From NCBI GenBank assembly GCA_946413815.1, contig CAMKMD010000005.1, positions 1 to 64,000 of the forward strand: a DNA stretch of 64,000 nucleotides, given 5' to 3'. Below the pieces are notes generated by a model, which was not told the origin of the DNA, searched no databases, and was given only the letters and a program-made list of their open reading frames with translations. The DNA comes from an uncultured Ruminococcus sp. (lineage in GTDB: Bacteria; Bacillota; Clostridia; Oscillospirales; Ruminococcaceae). The translations under genes were made by a program, and so were the position numbers. Below are positions 55,984 to 64,000 of the stretch, piece after piece (positions within the stretch are counted from its first letter, which is position 1; each line of letters opens with the position of its first letter).

Positions 55984-56539
55984 ACTTTTTTATCCTTCCG
56001 CTTATCAGAAAAGCTGCAGCAAGCTTGAGCATATCAAACAGAACAAAAGGCGTAACACACCAGCTTATGGCTGTGGCGAAGTCAACAGCGGCAGTCTTTG
56101 CTGTGTATACCTTCATGAACCAGAATGTACCGAAGGCGTAGCAGACTGCTGTGCCTACGAGCAGCGCCGCTATCTTTATGATGCTCTCTGCCAGCTTGTT
56201 CTGTACCGGTATTTTCTCGGCGAGCCAGTATATCAGCGCTATGAAGAAGAAGCCGACAAGATATCCTCCTGTAGTACCGAGGAATACTCCGACGCCTCCG
56301 GTAAAGCCTGCAAACACAGGTATTCCCACCAGTCCGAGAAGCTCGAATACAGTTATGGAGAGCAATCCGTTCCTGCCGCCGAGAAGAAGCAGAGACAGAT
56401 AGACTGCAAAGGTCTGTAACGTGAACGGCACCGCTGTGGGTATCTCTATCCACGAGCAGACAGCGAGTATCACCGCCATAAAGGCTGTGATGACAAGTTC
56501 ACGGGTATTGAACAGCTTTTTTGATGATACATTTTCCAT
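55970..56539 (-). CDS. bioY: Biotin transporter BioY (ECF S component)
   Basis: This 189-residue protein has about six membrane segments. FTLQTFAVYLSLLLLGGRNG, GLVGIPVFAGFTGGVGVFLGTTGGY and GFF are characteristic of BioY. It binds biotin in the membrane and works alone or with the shared ECF ATPase/EcfT, which are not in this window. It is preceded by AGGAGG and by a promoter overlapping a BirA-type operator, so biotin should repress it. Confidence 0.94.
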   Translation of the reverse strand: MENVSSKKLFNTRELVITAFMAVILAVCSWIEIPTAVPFTLQTFAVYLSLLLLGGRNGLLSITVFELLGLVGIPVFAGFTGGVGVFLGTTGGYLVGFFFIALIYWLAEKIPVQNKLAESIIKIAALLVGTAVCYAFGTFWFMKVYTAKTAAVDFATAISWCVTPFVLFDMLKLAAAFLISGRIKKYAKL

Positions 56540-56568
56540 AATATACCTCCTGTGTGGAACTGTATCAT

Positions 56569-56597
56569 ATTATAACACACAAGAAAGGCTTTGTCAA
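56569..56597 (-). promoter_or_regulatory. Promoter of bioY
   Basis: TTGACA (56597-56592) and TATAAT (56574-56569) on the minus strand, 17-base spacer. The -35 box is part of one arm of the BirA-type operator. Confidence 0.8.
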
Positions 56598-56629
56598 CCA
56601 TTAATTTGCATTTGGTTGACAAAGCCTTT
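56584..56629 (-). promoter_or_regulatory. BirA-type biotin operator within a larger hairpin
   Basis: TTGTCAACC (56591-56599) and GGTTGACAA (56614-56622) lie 14 bases apart, which fits the known Firmicute BirA box. The dyad extends outward as AAAGGCT/AGCCTTT to a 16-base perfect stem, which could also terminate copA transcripts. Confidence 0.8.
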
Positions 56630-56632
56630 TCG

Positions 56633-59128
56633 CTATTCAGTTTTCAGGAGCCTGTAGCCTGCATCTGTGACTGTTTTTTTAAGCTCACTGCGGGATATCC
56701 CACTCATGAGTGTGATAACAGCTGTTCCGGACTTGTGGCTTACTTCCGCTCCGGAGACCTGCGGCAGTGATTCGAGTGCTTTCTTCACCCTTGCCTCGCA
56801 GTGCTCGCACATCATACCCTTTATATGCAGGGTAACCGTGCCGGCGAGGTCTTTACTTCCGGCTTTCCGCCTTATCCTTCTGTCATGCTTCACACTGTGT
56901 ATATCAAGCAGATTCAGCCGAAGTGCGTTGCTTACGACGCAGAAGCTTGAGAGAGACATCGCTGCCGCTCCGAACATAGGCTGAAGCGTCCAGCCTGTTA
57001 TGGGTATCCAGAGGCCGGCTGCAAGGGGGATGCCTATGACGTTATAGATGAATGCCCAGAAGAGGTTCTCATGTATATTGCGAAGAACTCCTCTGCTGAG
57101 GCGTATCGCTGCAGGCACATCGCTGAGACGACTCTTCACAAGCACGATATCCGCGGCATCAATGGCAACATCCGTTCCGGCACCTATGGCTATACCGTTA
57201 TCCGCACGGGTAAGAGCAGGAGCATCATTTATGCCGTCGCCTACCATTGTGACCTTTCCCTGAGACATAAGCCGGCGAACCTCCGCTTCCTTGCCGTCGG
57301 GAAGCACTCCTGCAACGACCTCGTCAACGCCCGCCTGTACACCTATGGCATCGGCTGTACGCTGATTGTCACCTGTCAGCATAACGACACGTATCCCCAT
57401 GTTTTTAAGCTCACTGACCGCCTGTGCGCTGTCCTCCTTGATGATGTCGGCTATGCCGGCAGCTCCCATGACTTTACCATCACAGGCAAAGAGTACGGGA
57501 GTTTTACCGTCCGCTGAAAGCTCATCGCACTTCTGCCGCAGTGCCTCAGATACCTCTGCTATACCCGAGATATAGTCAAGACTGCCGCCCGCAAGCTGCA
57601 ATCCCTTATAGACCGCTGTTACGCCGTTTCCGGCAAGCGCCGTGAAGTTTACAACAGGCTCCGGCACTATCCCACGCTCTTCTGCGGCGGCTGTTATGGC
57701 GGCGGCAAACAGATGCTCGCTGCCGTGTTCAAGCGAGACCGCCTTCTGAAGCAGTTCATTCTCGTCAATGCCGGGAGTAGTAATGATATCTGTAACTACA
57801 GGCTTTCCGGCGGTTATGGTGCCTGTCTTGTCAAGCACGGCTATCTCAGTTCGCCCTGTATTCTCAAGTGAGACCGCAGTCTTGAATAGAATGCCGTTCT
57901 TTGCTCCTACTCCGCTGCCTACCATGATAGCCACCGGAGTAGCAAGACCAAGCGCACAGGGACAGCTTATAACGAGAACAGATATTCCTCTTGCAATGGC
58001 AAATCCGGCGTCTTTTCCGACAAGCAGCCATATCACAACGGTAATGACAGCTATAACGATAACAGCAGGCACGAACACCCCGGAGACCTTATCCGCCGTC
58101 TTGGCAATGGGCGCCTTTGTCGCAGCTGCATCGCTTACCATGCGTATGACCTGAGACAGGGTGGTATCCTCGCCAACACGGGTGGCACGGCAGCGAAGGA
58201 AGCCGGTTGTATTTACTGTTCCGGCCGATACATTATCGCCGGAGTTCTTCTCCGCCGGCAGGCTCTCACCGGTAAGTGAGGCCTCATTCACGGAGCTTGT
58301 TCCTTCAAGGACGATACCGTCAACTGGTATGTTCTCTCCCGGCCTTACAAGAAAGATATCGCCGGCAGTCACCTGTTCTGCAGGTACAATCATCTCTCTG
58401 CCCTCACGCTCGATACAGGCAGTCTTCGGTGCAAGCTTCATAAGGCTTTTTATGGCGTCCGTAGTTCTGCCCTTTGAACGCGCTTCAAGTAGCTTGCCGA
58501 CGGTGATAAGCGTGAGTATCATGGCTGCCGATTCAAAATAAAGCCCGTGGAGCCTTTCATGTGACGCGGCAGTATTACCTGCGGTAATATCGGAAAGCAT
58601 GACAAACAGCTGAACAGTGCTCCAGATAAAGGATGCGCCCGAGCCCATGGCAACAAGGGCGTCCATATTCGGTGCGCGTTTTATCATGCTCCTTGTTCCG
58701 CTTATAAAAAAACGCTGGTTGATTATCATTACTGCTGCCGAGAGCAGAAGCTGCATAAGGGCATTCGCTGCCGGTACGTGCTCTATGAAGGAAGGCAGAG
58801 GCAGGCCGAGCATATTGTGTCCCATTGACAGATACATGAGCAGAAGGAGAAATATCAGTGAGGAGAGCAGCCGTTTCTTAACAGCCTCTGTACCGTCAGA
58901 CAGCTTCTGCTTCTCAGCAGATGGTGCTGTCCCCTTCACAGATGCGCCGTACCCCGCCTTTTCAACAGCGGCTATAATCGTTTCCGGCGATGCTGTCCCC
59001 TCGACTCCCATAGAGTTTGTAAGCAGGTTAACTGAACAGGCATCAACCCCGGGAACTGCGCTCACCGCCTTTTCCACACGGGCGCTGCACGCCGCACAGC
59101 TCATACCTGTAACGCTGTACCTTACCAT
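56633..59128 (-). CDS. copA: Copper-exporting P-type ATPase
   Basis: This 831-residue P1B ATPase has an N-terminal heavy-metal-binding domain ([15 protein letters not shown], residues 8-22), eight membrane segments, the TGES phosphatase loop, the CPC motif ([11 protein letters not shown]), the phosphorylation site DKTGT, and [11 protein letters not shown] second metal-binding domain sits at the C-terminus ([15 protein letters not shown], about 765-780). CPC, and Tyr-Asn and Met-Ser residues in the last helices, agree with Cu(I) transport. It protects the cell from copper. There is no separate copZ or csoR in the window. Confidence 0.93.
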   Translation of the reverse strand: MVRYSVTGMSCAACSARVEKAVSAVPGVDACSVNLLTNSMGVEGTASPETIIAAVEKAGYGASVKGTAPSAEKQKLSDGTEAVKKRLLSSLIFLLLLMYLSMGHNMLGLPLPSFIEHVPAANALMQLLLSAAVMIINQRFFISGTRSMIKRAPNMDALVAMGSGASFIWSTVQLFVMLSDITAGNTAASHERLHGLYFESAAMILTLITVGKLLEARSKGRTTDAIKSLMKLAPKTACIEREGREMIVPAEQVTAGDIFLVRPGENIPVDGIVLEGTSSVNEASLTGESLPAEKNSGDNVSAGTVNTTGFLRCRATRVGEDTTLSQVIRMVSDAAATKAPIAKTADKVSGVFVPAVIVIAVITVVIWLLVGKDAGFAIARGISVLVISCPCALGLATPVAIMVGSGVGAKNGILFKTAVSLENTGRTEIAVLDKTGTITAGKPVVTDIITTPGIDENELLQKAVSLEHGSEHLFAAAITAAAEERGIVPEPVVNFTALAGNGVTAVYKGLQLAGGSLDYISGIAEVSEALRQKCDELSADGKTPVLFACDGKVMGAAGIADIIKEDSAQAVSELKNMGIRVVMLTGDNQRTADAIGVQAGVDEVVAGVLPDGKEAEVRRLMSQGKVTMVGDGINDAPALTRADNGIAIGAGTDVAIDAADIVLVKSRLSDVPAAIRLSRGVLRNIHENLFWAFIYNVIGIPLAAGLWIPITGWTLQPMFGAAAMSLSSFCVVSNALRLNLLDIHSVKHDRRIRRKAGSKDLAGTVTLHIKGMMCEHCEARVKKALESLPQVSGAEVSHKSGTAVITLMSGISRSELKKTVTDAGYRLLKTE

Positions 59129-59157
59129 TATATCAACTCCTTTGTTATCATATACTA

Positions 59158-59186
59158 ATTATAACACTATAACCGGTTGCAGTCAA
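59158..59186 (-). promoter_or_regulatory. copA promoter with palindromic operator
   Basis: TTGACT (59186-59181) and TATAAT (59163-59158) on the minus strand, 17-base spacer. The spacer region holds ACTATAACCGGTTGCAGT (59166-59183), whose outer ACT/AGT and inner AACCGGTT parts are symmetric. A metal-responsive repressor or activator could bind there. Confidence 0.6.
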
Positions 59187-59231
59187 GCTGCCGGGTAAAG
59201 GTGCAGGCAGTCTCACACGAACAGTTATAAA

Positions 59232-59268
59232 TTGCCCGCAGTGATCTTTACGATCTGCCTGCGGGCAA
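59232..59268. terminator. Hairpin in the copA - kinase intergenic region
   Basis: A 10-base stem TTGCCCGCAG/CTGCGGGCAA with a 17-base loop. It is not near any gene end on the plus strand, so its role is unclear. Confidence 0.4.
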
Positions 59269-59310
59269 GATTGTTATATAAATATCATTCACAAAAAACT
59301 GACACAAAAC

Positions 59311-59340
59311 AAATGAGCCTCCTCTTCAGGAAGCTCATCT
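59311..59340 (-). terminator. Possible terminator of the two-component operon
   Basis: On the minus strand ATGAGC...GCTCAT with inner TCC/GGA pairs, then TTTGTTTTG, about 160 bases beyond the kinase stop. The stretch between holds nothing else. Confidence 0.55.
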
Positions 59341-59497
59341 GCCATGATATAGGGATTATTGGGGATTTAATAATATAATGTTGGGGTAAACATTATACTA
59401 CCATGAAAATCAGCTTCGGGATCTCTCCCTTAGCAACTATATTATAACCCGCTTATGTGATGATTCTGTGAAATTGATAGTCGGAATATCAACGGAA

Positions 59498-60973
59498 TCA
59501 CTCAACTTTATTCGCCGTTTTTTGTTCAGCTTTACCAGTTTTAATATCACTGATCTTAAACCAGAATGTCGAGCCTTTACCTATCGTGCTGCGAACACCG
59601 CAGTCGTAACCATGAAGCTTCAGCACCGCCTTGACTATCGACAGGCCTAGTCCAGTTCCTACTACCTCTCTCTTGTGGTTCTCAGAACGATAATACTTGT
59701 CGAATATCAGCTTGATCTTGTCCTCCTCTATGCCGTCACCGGTGTCCTCAACTTCGATGATAACACCGTCAGGGACATTCTTCTGGCGGACAAAGACCTG
59801 CTTGTCCTCGCCTGTATAGTTAATAGCATTGTTGATCAGATTATATATTACCTGTTCTATCTTCACGACATCACAGTATACCAGCCTCTCCTCGTCGGGA
59901 GTGAAGTGTATGCTGTAGCCCATCTGATCTGATATGCCCTTGAAGCGCCCGATGATGGCGGTCAGCTTGTCGCGTATCTCAAACTCGGATGGGCTGAGCT
60001 TCTGCCTTCCGCTCTCAAGTTTGGATAGGTCGAGGATATCGTTTACCATTGCAGAAAGGCGGTCGGTCTCGTTGATGATTATCCCGAGATGCTCATTACG
60101 CTTTACAGGGTTATCGCCGGAAAGGTCGCGTATCATCTCTGCATAAGCCTTCAGCATGGTAAGCGGTGTGCGGAGATCATGCGATACATTGGCGATAAGG
60201 TCACGCTGCATCGTATCCACACGCATAAGTTCCTTTTCTGCGTAGGTCAGTGTCTCTGCAAGCTTTCGTACCTCGAGGTATCCTCTTCCGTCAAACTGTG
60301 TATCAAACTCACCGCGGGCAAGATGCTCGGCAGAGCTTGTGATCCTGTCGATGGGCCTTGCGATTCGCCTTGCCATAAACAGTGATATCACAAGGGCAAA
60401 GAGTATGAGTATCGCAGTTATGATCAGCAGCTGGCGCTTGATTATGGTAACTGTGGAATCAACAGGCTCGAGTGCCGCATTGATGAGGAGATATCCCTCA
60501 GGAGCTTCCGGTAAGCCGAGTACGCCGCCGTATATGATCATCTTGTATTTGCTGCGGGGGTTCTGATCAAGCATAAGACTCGACTGATTGCCGTTCTCGT
60601 TGATCATCTTGACATACTTGTATATGCTGTTTTCACGGCCATGTACCATACAGTCTCCGAGTACGTGTTTACTGGTATACGGTCTTCCGTACCTGTCAAG
60701 CACCTCAACGCAAACATTGTTCTTTACGGCAAGGGTATTGATCGTATCAGAAAAGCTCTTCATGTCTCCCGATTCATAGGCCTTTGTTATCTGTTCTGCC
60801 GTATTCGTCACATCGAGCCTGGTCATCTTCCTGTAGAAGGACTCAAAGAAGAGTGTCTGGAACAGCCACAGGAGCACGAATACGATGATCGTGAAGACTA
60901 TGAAGTACGACCATATCGTGAATTTCAGCGGCACCTGCCCCATCAGGGCACGATACTTCTTAGTTAACTTCAA
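59498..60973 (-). CDS. Sensor histidine kinase, PhoR-like
   Basis: This 491-residue membrane kinase has two membrane segments (about 20-40 and 180-200) around an outer sensor domain, HAMP (about 202-255), the phosphoacceptor helix ANVSHDLRTPLTMLKAY, and the ATPase boxes NLINNAINYT (N), DTGDGIEEDK (G1), GTGLGLSIV (G2). It starts at a TTG at 60973 that overlaps the response regulator by 14 bases, so translation is coupled. The stimulus is unknown; phosphate limitation is a guess from its regulator's likely binding site. Confidence 0.9.
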   Translation of the reverse strand: MKLTKKYRALMGQVPLKFTIWSYFIVFTIIVFVLLWLFQTLFFESFYRKMTRLDVTNTAEQITKAYESGDMKSFSDTINTLAVKNNVCVEVLDRYGRPYTSKHVLGDCMVHGRENSIYKYVKMINENGNQSSLMLDQNPRSKYKMIIYGGVLGLPEAPEGYLLINAALEPVDSTVTIIKRQLLIITAILILFALVISLFMARRIARPIDRITSSAEHLARGEFDTQFDGRGYLEVRKLAETLTYAEKELMRVDTMQRDLIANVSHDLRTPLTMLKAYAEMIRDLSGDNPVKRNEHLGIIINETDRLSAMVNDILDLSKLESGRQKLSPSEFEIRDKLTAIIGRFKGISDQMGYSIHFTPDEERLVYCDVVKIEQVIYNLINNAINYTGEDKQVFVRQKNVPDGVIIEVEDTGDGIEEDKIKLIFDKYYRSENHKREVVGTGLGLSIVKAVLKLHGYDCGVRSTIGKGSTFWFKISDIKTGKAEQKTANKVE

Positions 60974-61637
60974 ACTTGTATCCCATTCCTCTCAGGGTGA
61001 CAATGAATTTTCTGTACTCTCCGAGACTGTTCCTGAGCATCTTGATATGAGTATCAACCGTTCTGTCGTCGCCGAAGAAATCATAACCCCATACCTCTTC
61101 AAGGAGCTTGTCTCTTGAAAGGGCAATATTCTTGTTACGCACAAGATAGAAGAGAAGGTCGTACTCCTTGGGAGTCATGGAAGCCTTTTCGCCGTTTACA
61201 TATACCTCACGGCCGGAGATATCGACTTCAAGGCCTTCAAAAACATATTTGTCAGGCTGTGCGGCGTCTGCCACCTTGGTGTTGCGCTTCAGAACGACCT
61301 TTACCCTCGCCATGAGTTCCTTGGGTGAGAAAGGCTTTACAACGTAGTCATCAACGCCTATCTCAAATCCGAAAAGCTTATCATACTCCTCGCCTCTTGC
61401 AGAGAGCATAATGACGGGAATGTTCTTGCTCTTGTGTATCTCCTTGCATGCTGAATAACCATCGAGTCTCGGCATCATGACATCCATGATGATAAGGTCA
61501 TAGTCGTTGTCATGACAGAGGGTCACAGCCTCCATGCCGTTTTCAGCCTCGGTCACCTCATAACCTTCAAATTCCGCATACTCTCTTACGACCTTGCGGA
61601 TATTTACTTCGTCGTCTACTATAAGAATGTGAGCCAT
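60960..61637 (-). CDS. OmpR/PhoB-family response regulator
   Basis: This 225-residue protein starts at the ATG at 61637 behind GGAGGTT. The receiver domain has the acidic pair in VDDE, phosphoacceptor Asp in LIIMDVMMPRLDG and Lys in VVKPFSP. The C-terminal winged helix (about 130-225, MTPKEYDLLFYLVRNKN, VDTHIKMLRNSLG, TLRGMGYKFE) binds DNA direct repeats. It is the first gene of an operon with the kinase. The promoter has a direct repeat suggesting autoregulation. Confidence 0.92.
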   Translation of the reverse strand: MAHILIVDDEVNIRKVVREYAEFEGYEVTEAENGMEAVTLCHDNDYDLIIMDVMMPRLDGYSACKEIHKSKNIPVIMLSARGEEYDKLFGFEIGVDDYVVKPFSPKELMARVKVVLKRNTKVADAAQPDKYVFEGLEVDISGREVYVNGEKASMTPKEYDLLFYLVRNKNIALSRDKLLEEVWGYDFFGDDRTVDTHIKMLRNSLGEYRKFIVTLRGMGYKFEVN

Positions 61638-61712
61638 AAAAACCTCCGTATTACTGGTATATTGATCAGCAGCGCAGGCAAGTCCGATGTTCCCCTGCAA
61701 TGCTATATGTTT

Positions 61713-61744
61713 ATTCTACCACACAAAAGTGAATAAACTGTGAA
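61713..61744 (-). promoter_or_regulatory. Direct-repeat site upstream of the two-component operon
   Basis: On the minus strand TTCAC occurs twice, 11 bases apart (61744-61740 and 61733-61729), in TTCACAGTTTATTCAC. It lies about 10 bases before TAGAAT (61718-61713). There is no -35 box. This is the layout of a PhoB/PhoP-activated promoter. Confidence 0.6.
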
Positions 61745-61803
61745 GTTTTCTTGTACATTTACGGTAAATTTATAAAAAATGTATTGTAAGTACAAAAATC
61801 ATA

Positions 61804-61832
61804 TTGACTTTTTAGGTTATAATTGCTATAAT
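61804..61832 (+). promoter_or_regulatory. Promoter of the GGDEF/EAL gene
   Basis: TTGACT (61804-61809) and TATAAT (61827-61832), 17-base spacer. Confidence 0.75.
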
Positions 61833-61884
61833 AGTAATAAGTGGAGCTATAAATCTGCTAATTTGAACGAAGGAGGCGGAGAAT

Positions 61885-64000
61885 TTGAAGAAGGGTACCC
61901 CCCTTGCCGCAGCTCTTGTGATCGCTGCAGCCACTGCACTTATTGTTATCTTCTCGTTTATCAAACCGGAAACGAGCAAGACTATGATAATTGTTTATAT
62001 ATGTACGGTTCTCGGCCTCGGACTGCTCACTTACGTTCTGAGCAAACTGTACCTCTCTCATCGTTCGTCAGTTGATATGGATGATTTCACAGGCATTGCG
62101 GAGGGTCTCAATACAGAGATCGTTGTATGGAGCGATGACCTTTCATATATTTTCATGAACAGTCAGCTCCGGAAGCTGCTTGCTATCCCGGAGGACAAGA
62201 AGGATCTGAAGCTTGATCTTATAAGAGCCTTCGGCGGCGAGCATGACGGAGACAGCATATTCCACACTATCACAGAGAACGGAAGCCATGAAGCCACTTT
62301 CACCAATTCCTGCGGACAGCTCATAAGCATAGCGTGGAGCACTTCCCTTATCAAAAAGCGCAAGAAGAATGCACTCTATCTCAGCAACGGCTTCAACCTC
62401 ACTGACATCAAGAAAATGAGGACAAGCCTTGCAAGTGCCAACGATTTCTTCAACAACGCCATGAACCTTGCCGAGATCGGTTTCATCATGAGTACGGACA
62501 GAAAGCGATATGCCGCTTCTCCCGAGACCGTGCGCATGCTCGGACTGCGGGCTACCAGCGTGGACTTGAAGGAATTCCGTTCGCTTATAGAGCCAAGCAC
62601 AAGAATGGAATTCGATCACGCTATAAAGACAGCATTTGACAACTACGGTGAGGTCAAGAACATCGAGCTGAGGATAAAGTCGGCAAACGGCACCTACAGA
62701 TGGTACTCCTTCCGTTACAAGGCCATCAAGGCTACAGGCAATACCCTCCCCCTCTTCGGCGGCGCTCTTATGGATATCACACACGAGCACGAAAAGGACG
62801 CTATAATCGAGAAGCTCGCCTTCACCGACGAGGTCACCAAGAATGCCAACCGCAACAAGCTCCTTGACTGGGGCAAGACGGTATACGAACGCTGCCAGCG
62901 GGACAGATCCTCCTACTGGATAATCGTTTTCGATATCGACCGCTTCCATATCATCAATGATACCTGCGGCTACGATCAGGGAAACAGGATACTCAAGGAT
63001 TTCTCAGACATTCTCTGCAAGGTAAAATCCAACTACAAGTCGGATGCCCTTGCCGCAAGGATAAGCGGCGATAATTTCGCCCTGATCATCCCCAATAATC
63101 CCTTCGAGAAGGACGAGCCCTCTGCTACCATAAAGAGGGTACAATACGAATTCGCACAGCTCGCCGACAACGACTTTGCAGCACTTAACCTCAGCTGTTC
63201 TGCCGGCTATTCACTCATGCCAAGCGACGGTCAATCCTTCCTCGATGTTATGGAGCACGCTGAATTTGCGCTCAAATCCGCTTCCGGCTATCAGAGCTCC
63301 ATACGTGCATACGAACCCAAGATGCACGACACCATCATTGACAGCACTGAGCTTGAAAAGGCTCTTGCGCGTGCCATTGAGAAGAATGAGCTGAAGCTCT
63401 ACTATCAGCCGAAGATAAACCTCAGAACAGGCAGACTCGTGGGCGTTGAGGCTCTTATCCGCTGGATAAAGCCCGACGGCACTATAGTCAAACCTGATGA
63501 TTTCGTACCCGTTGCGGAAAGCTCACATCTTATAAGCAAGATCAGTGACTTCGTACTCAACGAGGGCTGCCGTCAGAACAAGATGTGGCAGAGAATGGGC
63601 TTTCCGAACATAGTTATGTCAATTAACTTTACCTCGAGCGACTTCTATCAGAAGGACCTCAAGGATAAGGTATCAGAAGCGCTCAAACGCAACAACCTTG
63701 AACCGCAGTGGCTCGAAGTGGAGCTCACCGAGACACTTGCGCTGAGCGATATAGACTTCGCCGTAAGCCAGATGAACAAGCTCAGAGAACTTGGAGTAAA
63801 ACTCGCTATGGACGATTTCGGCACAGGCTATTCATCCCTGAGCTATCTGCAGATACTTCCGATCACACTGCTCAAGCTCGACCGCTCCTTTATAACCGAT
63901 ATCCAGAATGACAACATCGCATACGAAATAGTATCTGCTGTCATAAGGATCGCCAAATCCAAGAAGATCGAGACTATCGCTGAAGGAATCGAGAACCCGG
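61885..64000 (+). CDS. Membrane GGDEF-EAL protein, probably a c-di-GMP phosphodiesterase (partial)
   Basis: The gene starts at a TTG at 61885 (AAGGAGGCGG lies 8 bases upstream; no ATG fits) and runs off the window after 705 codons. It has two membrane helices (about 5-22 and 32-50), two PAS-like segments (about 65-160 and 185-305), a GGDEF domain with degenerate SGDNF at 394-398 in place of GG(D/E)EF, and an EAL domain with intact EALIRW (522-), DDFGTGYS (643-), LKLDRSF and AEGIEN. So it should break down c-di-GMP, while the GGDEF domain may only bind GTP. The stop lies beyond 64000. Confidence 0.92.
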   Translation, partial: MKKGTPLAAALVIAAATALIVIFSFIKPETSKTMIIVYICTVLGLGLLTYVLSKLYLSHRSSVDMDDFTGIAEGLNTEIVVWSDDLSYIFMNSQLRKLLAIPEDKKDLKLDLIRAFGGEHDGDSIFHTITENGSHEATFTNSCGQLISIAWSTSLIKKRKKNALYLSNGFNLTDIKKMRTSLASANDFFNNAMNLAEIGFIMSTDRKRYAASPETVRMLGLRATSVDLKEFRSLIEPSTRMEFDHAIKTAFDNYGEVKNIELRIKSANGTYRWYSFRYKAIKATGNTLPLFGGALMDITHEHEKDAIIEKLAFTDEVTKNANRNKLLDWGKTVYERCQRDRSSYWIIVFDIDRFHIINDTCGYDQGNRILKDFSDILCKVKSNYKSDALAARISGDNFALIIPNNPFEKDEPSATIKRVQYEFAQLADNDFAALNLSCSAGYSLMPSDGQSFLDVMEHAEFALKSASGYQSSIRAYEPKMHDTIIDSTELEKALARAIEKNELKLYYQPKINLRTGRLVGVEALIRWIKPDGTIVKPDDFVPVAESSHLISKISDFVLNEGCRQNKMWQRMGFPNIVMSINFTSSDFYQKDLKDKVSEALKRNNLEPQWLEVELTETLALSDIDFAVSQMNKLRELGVKLAMDDFGTGYSSLSYLQILPITLLKLDRSFITDIQNDNIAYEIVSAVIRIAKSKKIETIAEGIENP

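Noticed and set aside
62143..62949. Open frame of 268 codons on the minus strand
   Set aside because: It is the shadow of the GGDEF/EAL gene, which runs through on the plus strand with clear motifs.

Overview
The window looks like a chromosomal segment of a fibre-degrading gut Firmicute, most likely Ruminococcus or a close relative in the Oscillospiraceae. The main reasons are three secreted proteins with type I dockerins: a putative metalloprotease with a ricin-type lectin domain, a protein of stacked Ig-like domains, and a large glucuronoxylanase joined to a CBM22 and an SGNH esterase. Strong Shine-Dalgarno sites, many sigma-A promoters with 17-base spacers, a T-box ahead of asnS, and anaerobe redox proteins (rubrerythrin, rubredoxin fusion, FMN reductase) agree with this. 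I found no rRNA, tRNA, CRISPR array, intact phage or intact transposon.

Layout. Positions 1-12.9 kb are accessory-like. They hold the first dockerin protein (minus strand), a cluster of zinc-ribbon/membrane proteins that contains a tandem duplication, a decayed DNA-methylase remnant, a probably frameshifted zinc-ribbon gene, a palindrome-rich repeat, and several proteins of unknown function. From 13 to 27.4 kb there is a run of mostly single genes: a CorC/CNNM-type transporter, alpha/beta hydrolase, MBL-rubredoxin fusion plus FMN reductase, Ntn hydrolase, RCC1 lipoprotein, P-loop kinase-like protein, an AraC regulator divergent from a MATE pump, a DUF3810 metalloprotease-like protein, a beta-lactamase-fold hydrolase and a GNAT. 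At 27.5-30.5 kb three tightly packed genes (HPr-kinase-like, S24/S26 peptidase-like, ABC exporter) look like a peptide-maturation/export cassette without a visible precursor. From 30.5 to 36.4 kb all genes are on the minus strand and are mainly cell-surface: VanY-like carboxypeptidase, Ig-dockerin protein, SGNH lipoprotein.

From 36.5 kb on the content is more housekeeping: a palindromic repeat, then a T-box-controlled asparagine operon (asnS, a membrane protein, asnA), ligA, traX-like, a divergent metG, rubrerythrin, the xylanase/esterase, a double-HTH regulator, hisS, mgsA-minD, aroK, a YhcC-type radical SAM protein, bioY with a BirA-type operator, copA, a PhoP/PhoR-like two-component system, and a GGDEF/EAL protein that runs off the right end.

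The clearest functional links are these. The T-box joins asparagine synthesis to asparagine charging. The minD and mgsA genes, and the response regulator and its kinase, are co-oriented pairs. BioY and a DUF1284 protein overlap. The xylanase is followed directly by a regulator of unknown targets. The least explained parts are the duplicated zinc-ribbon operon with its repeated promoter type, the orphan HprK-S24-ABC cassette, and the dispersed palindromic elements.
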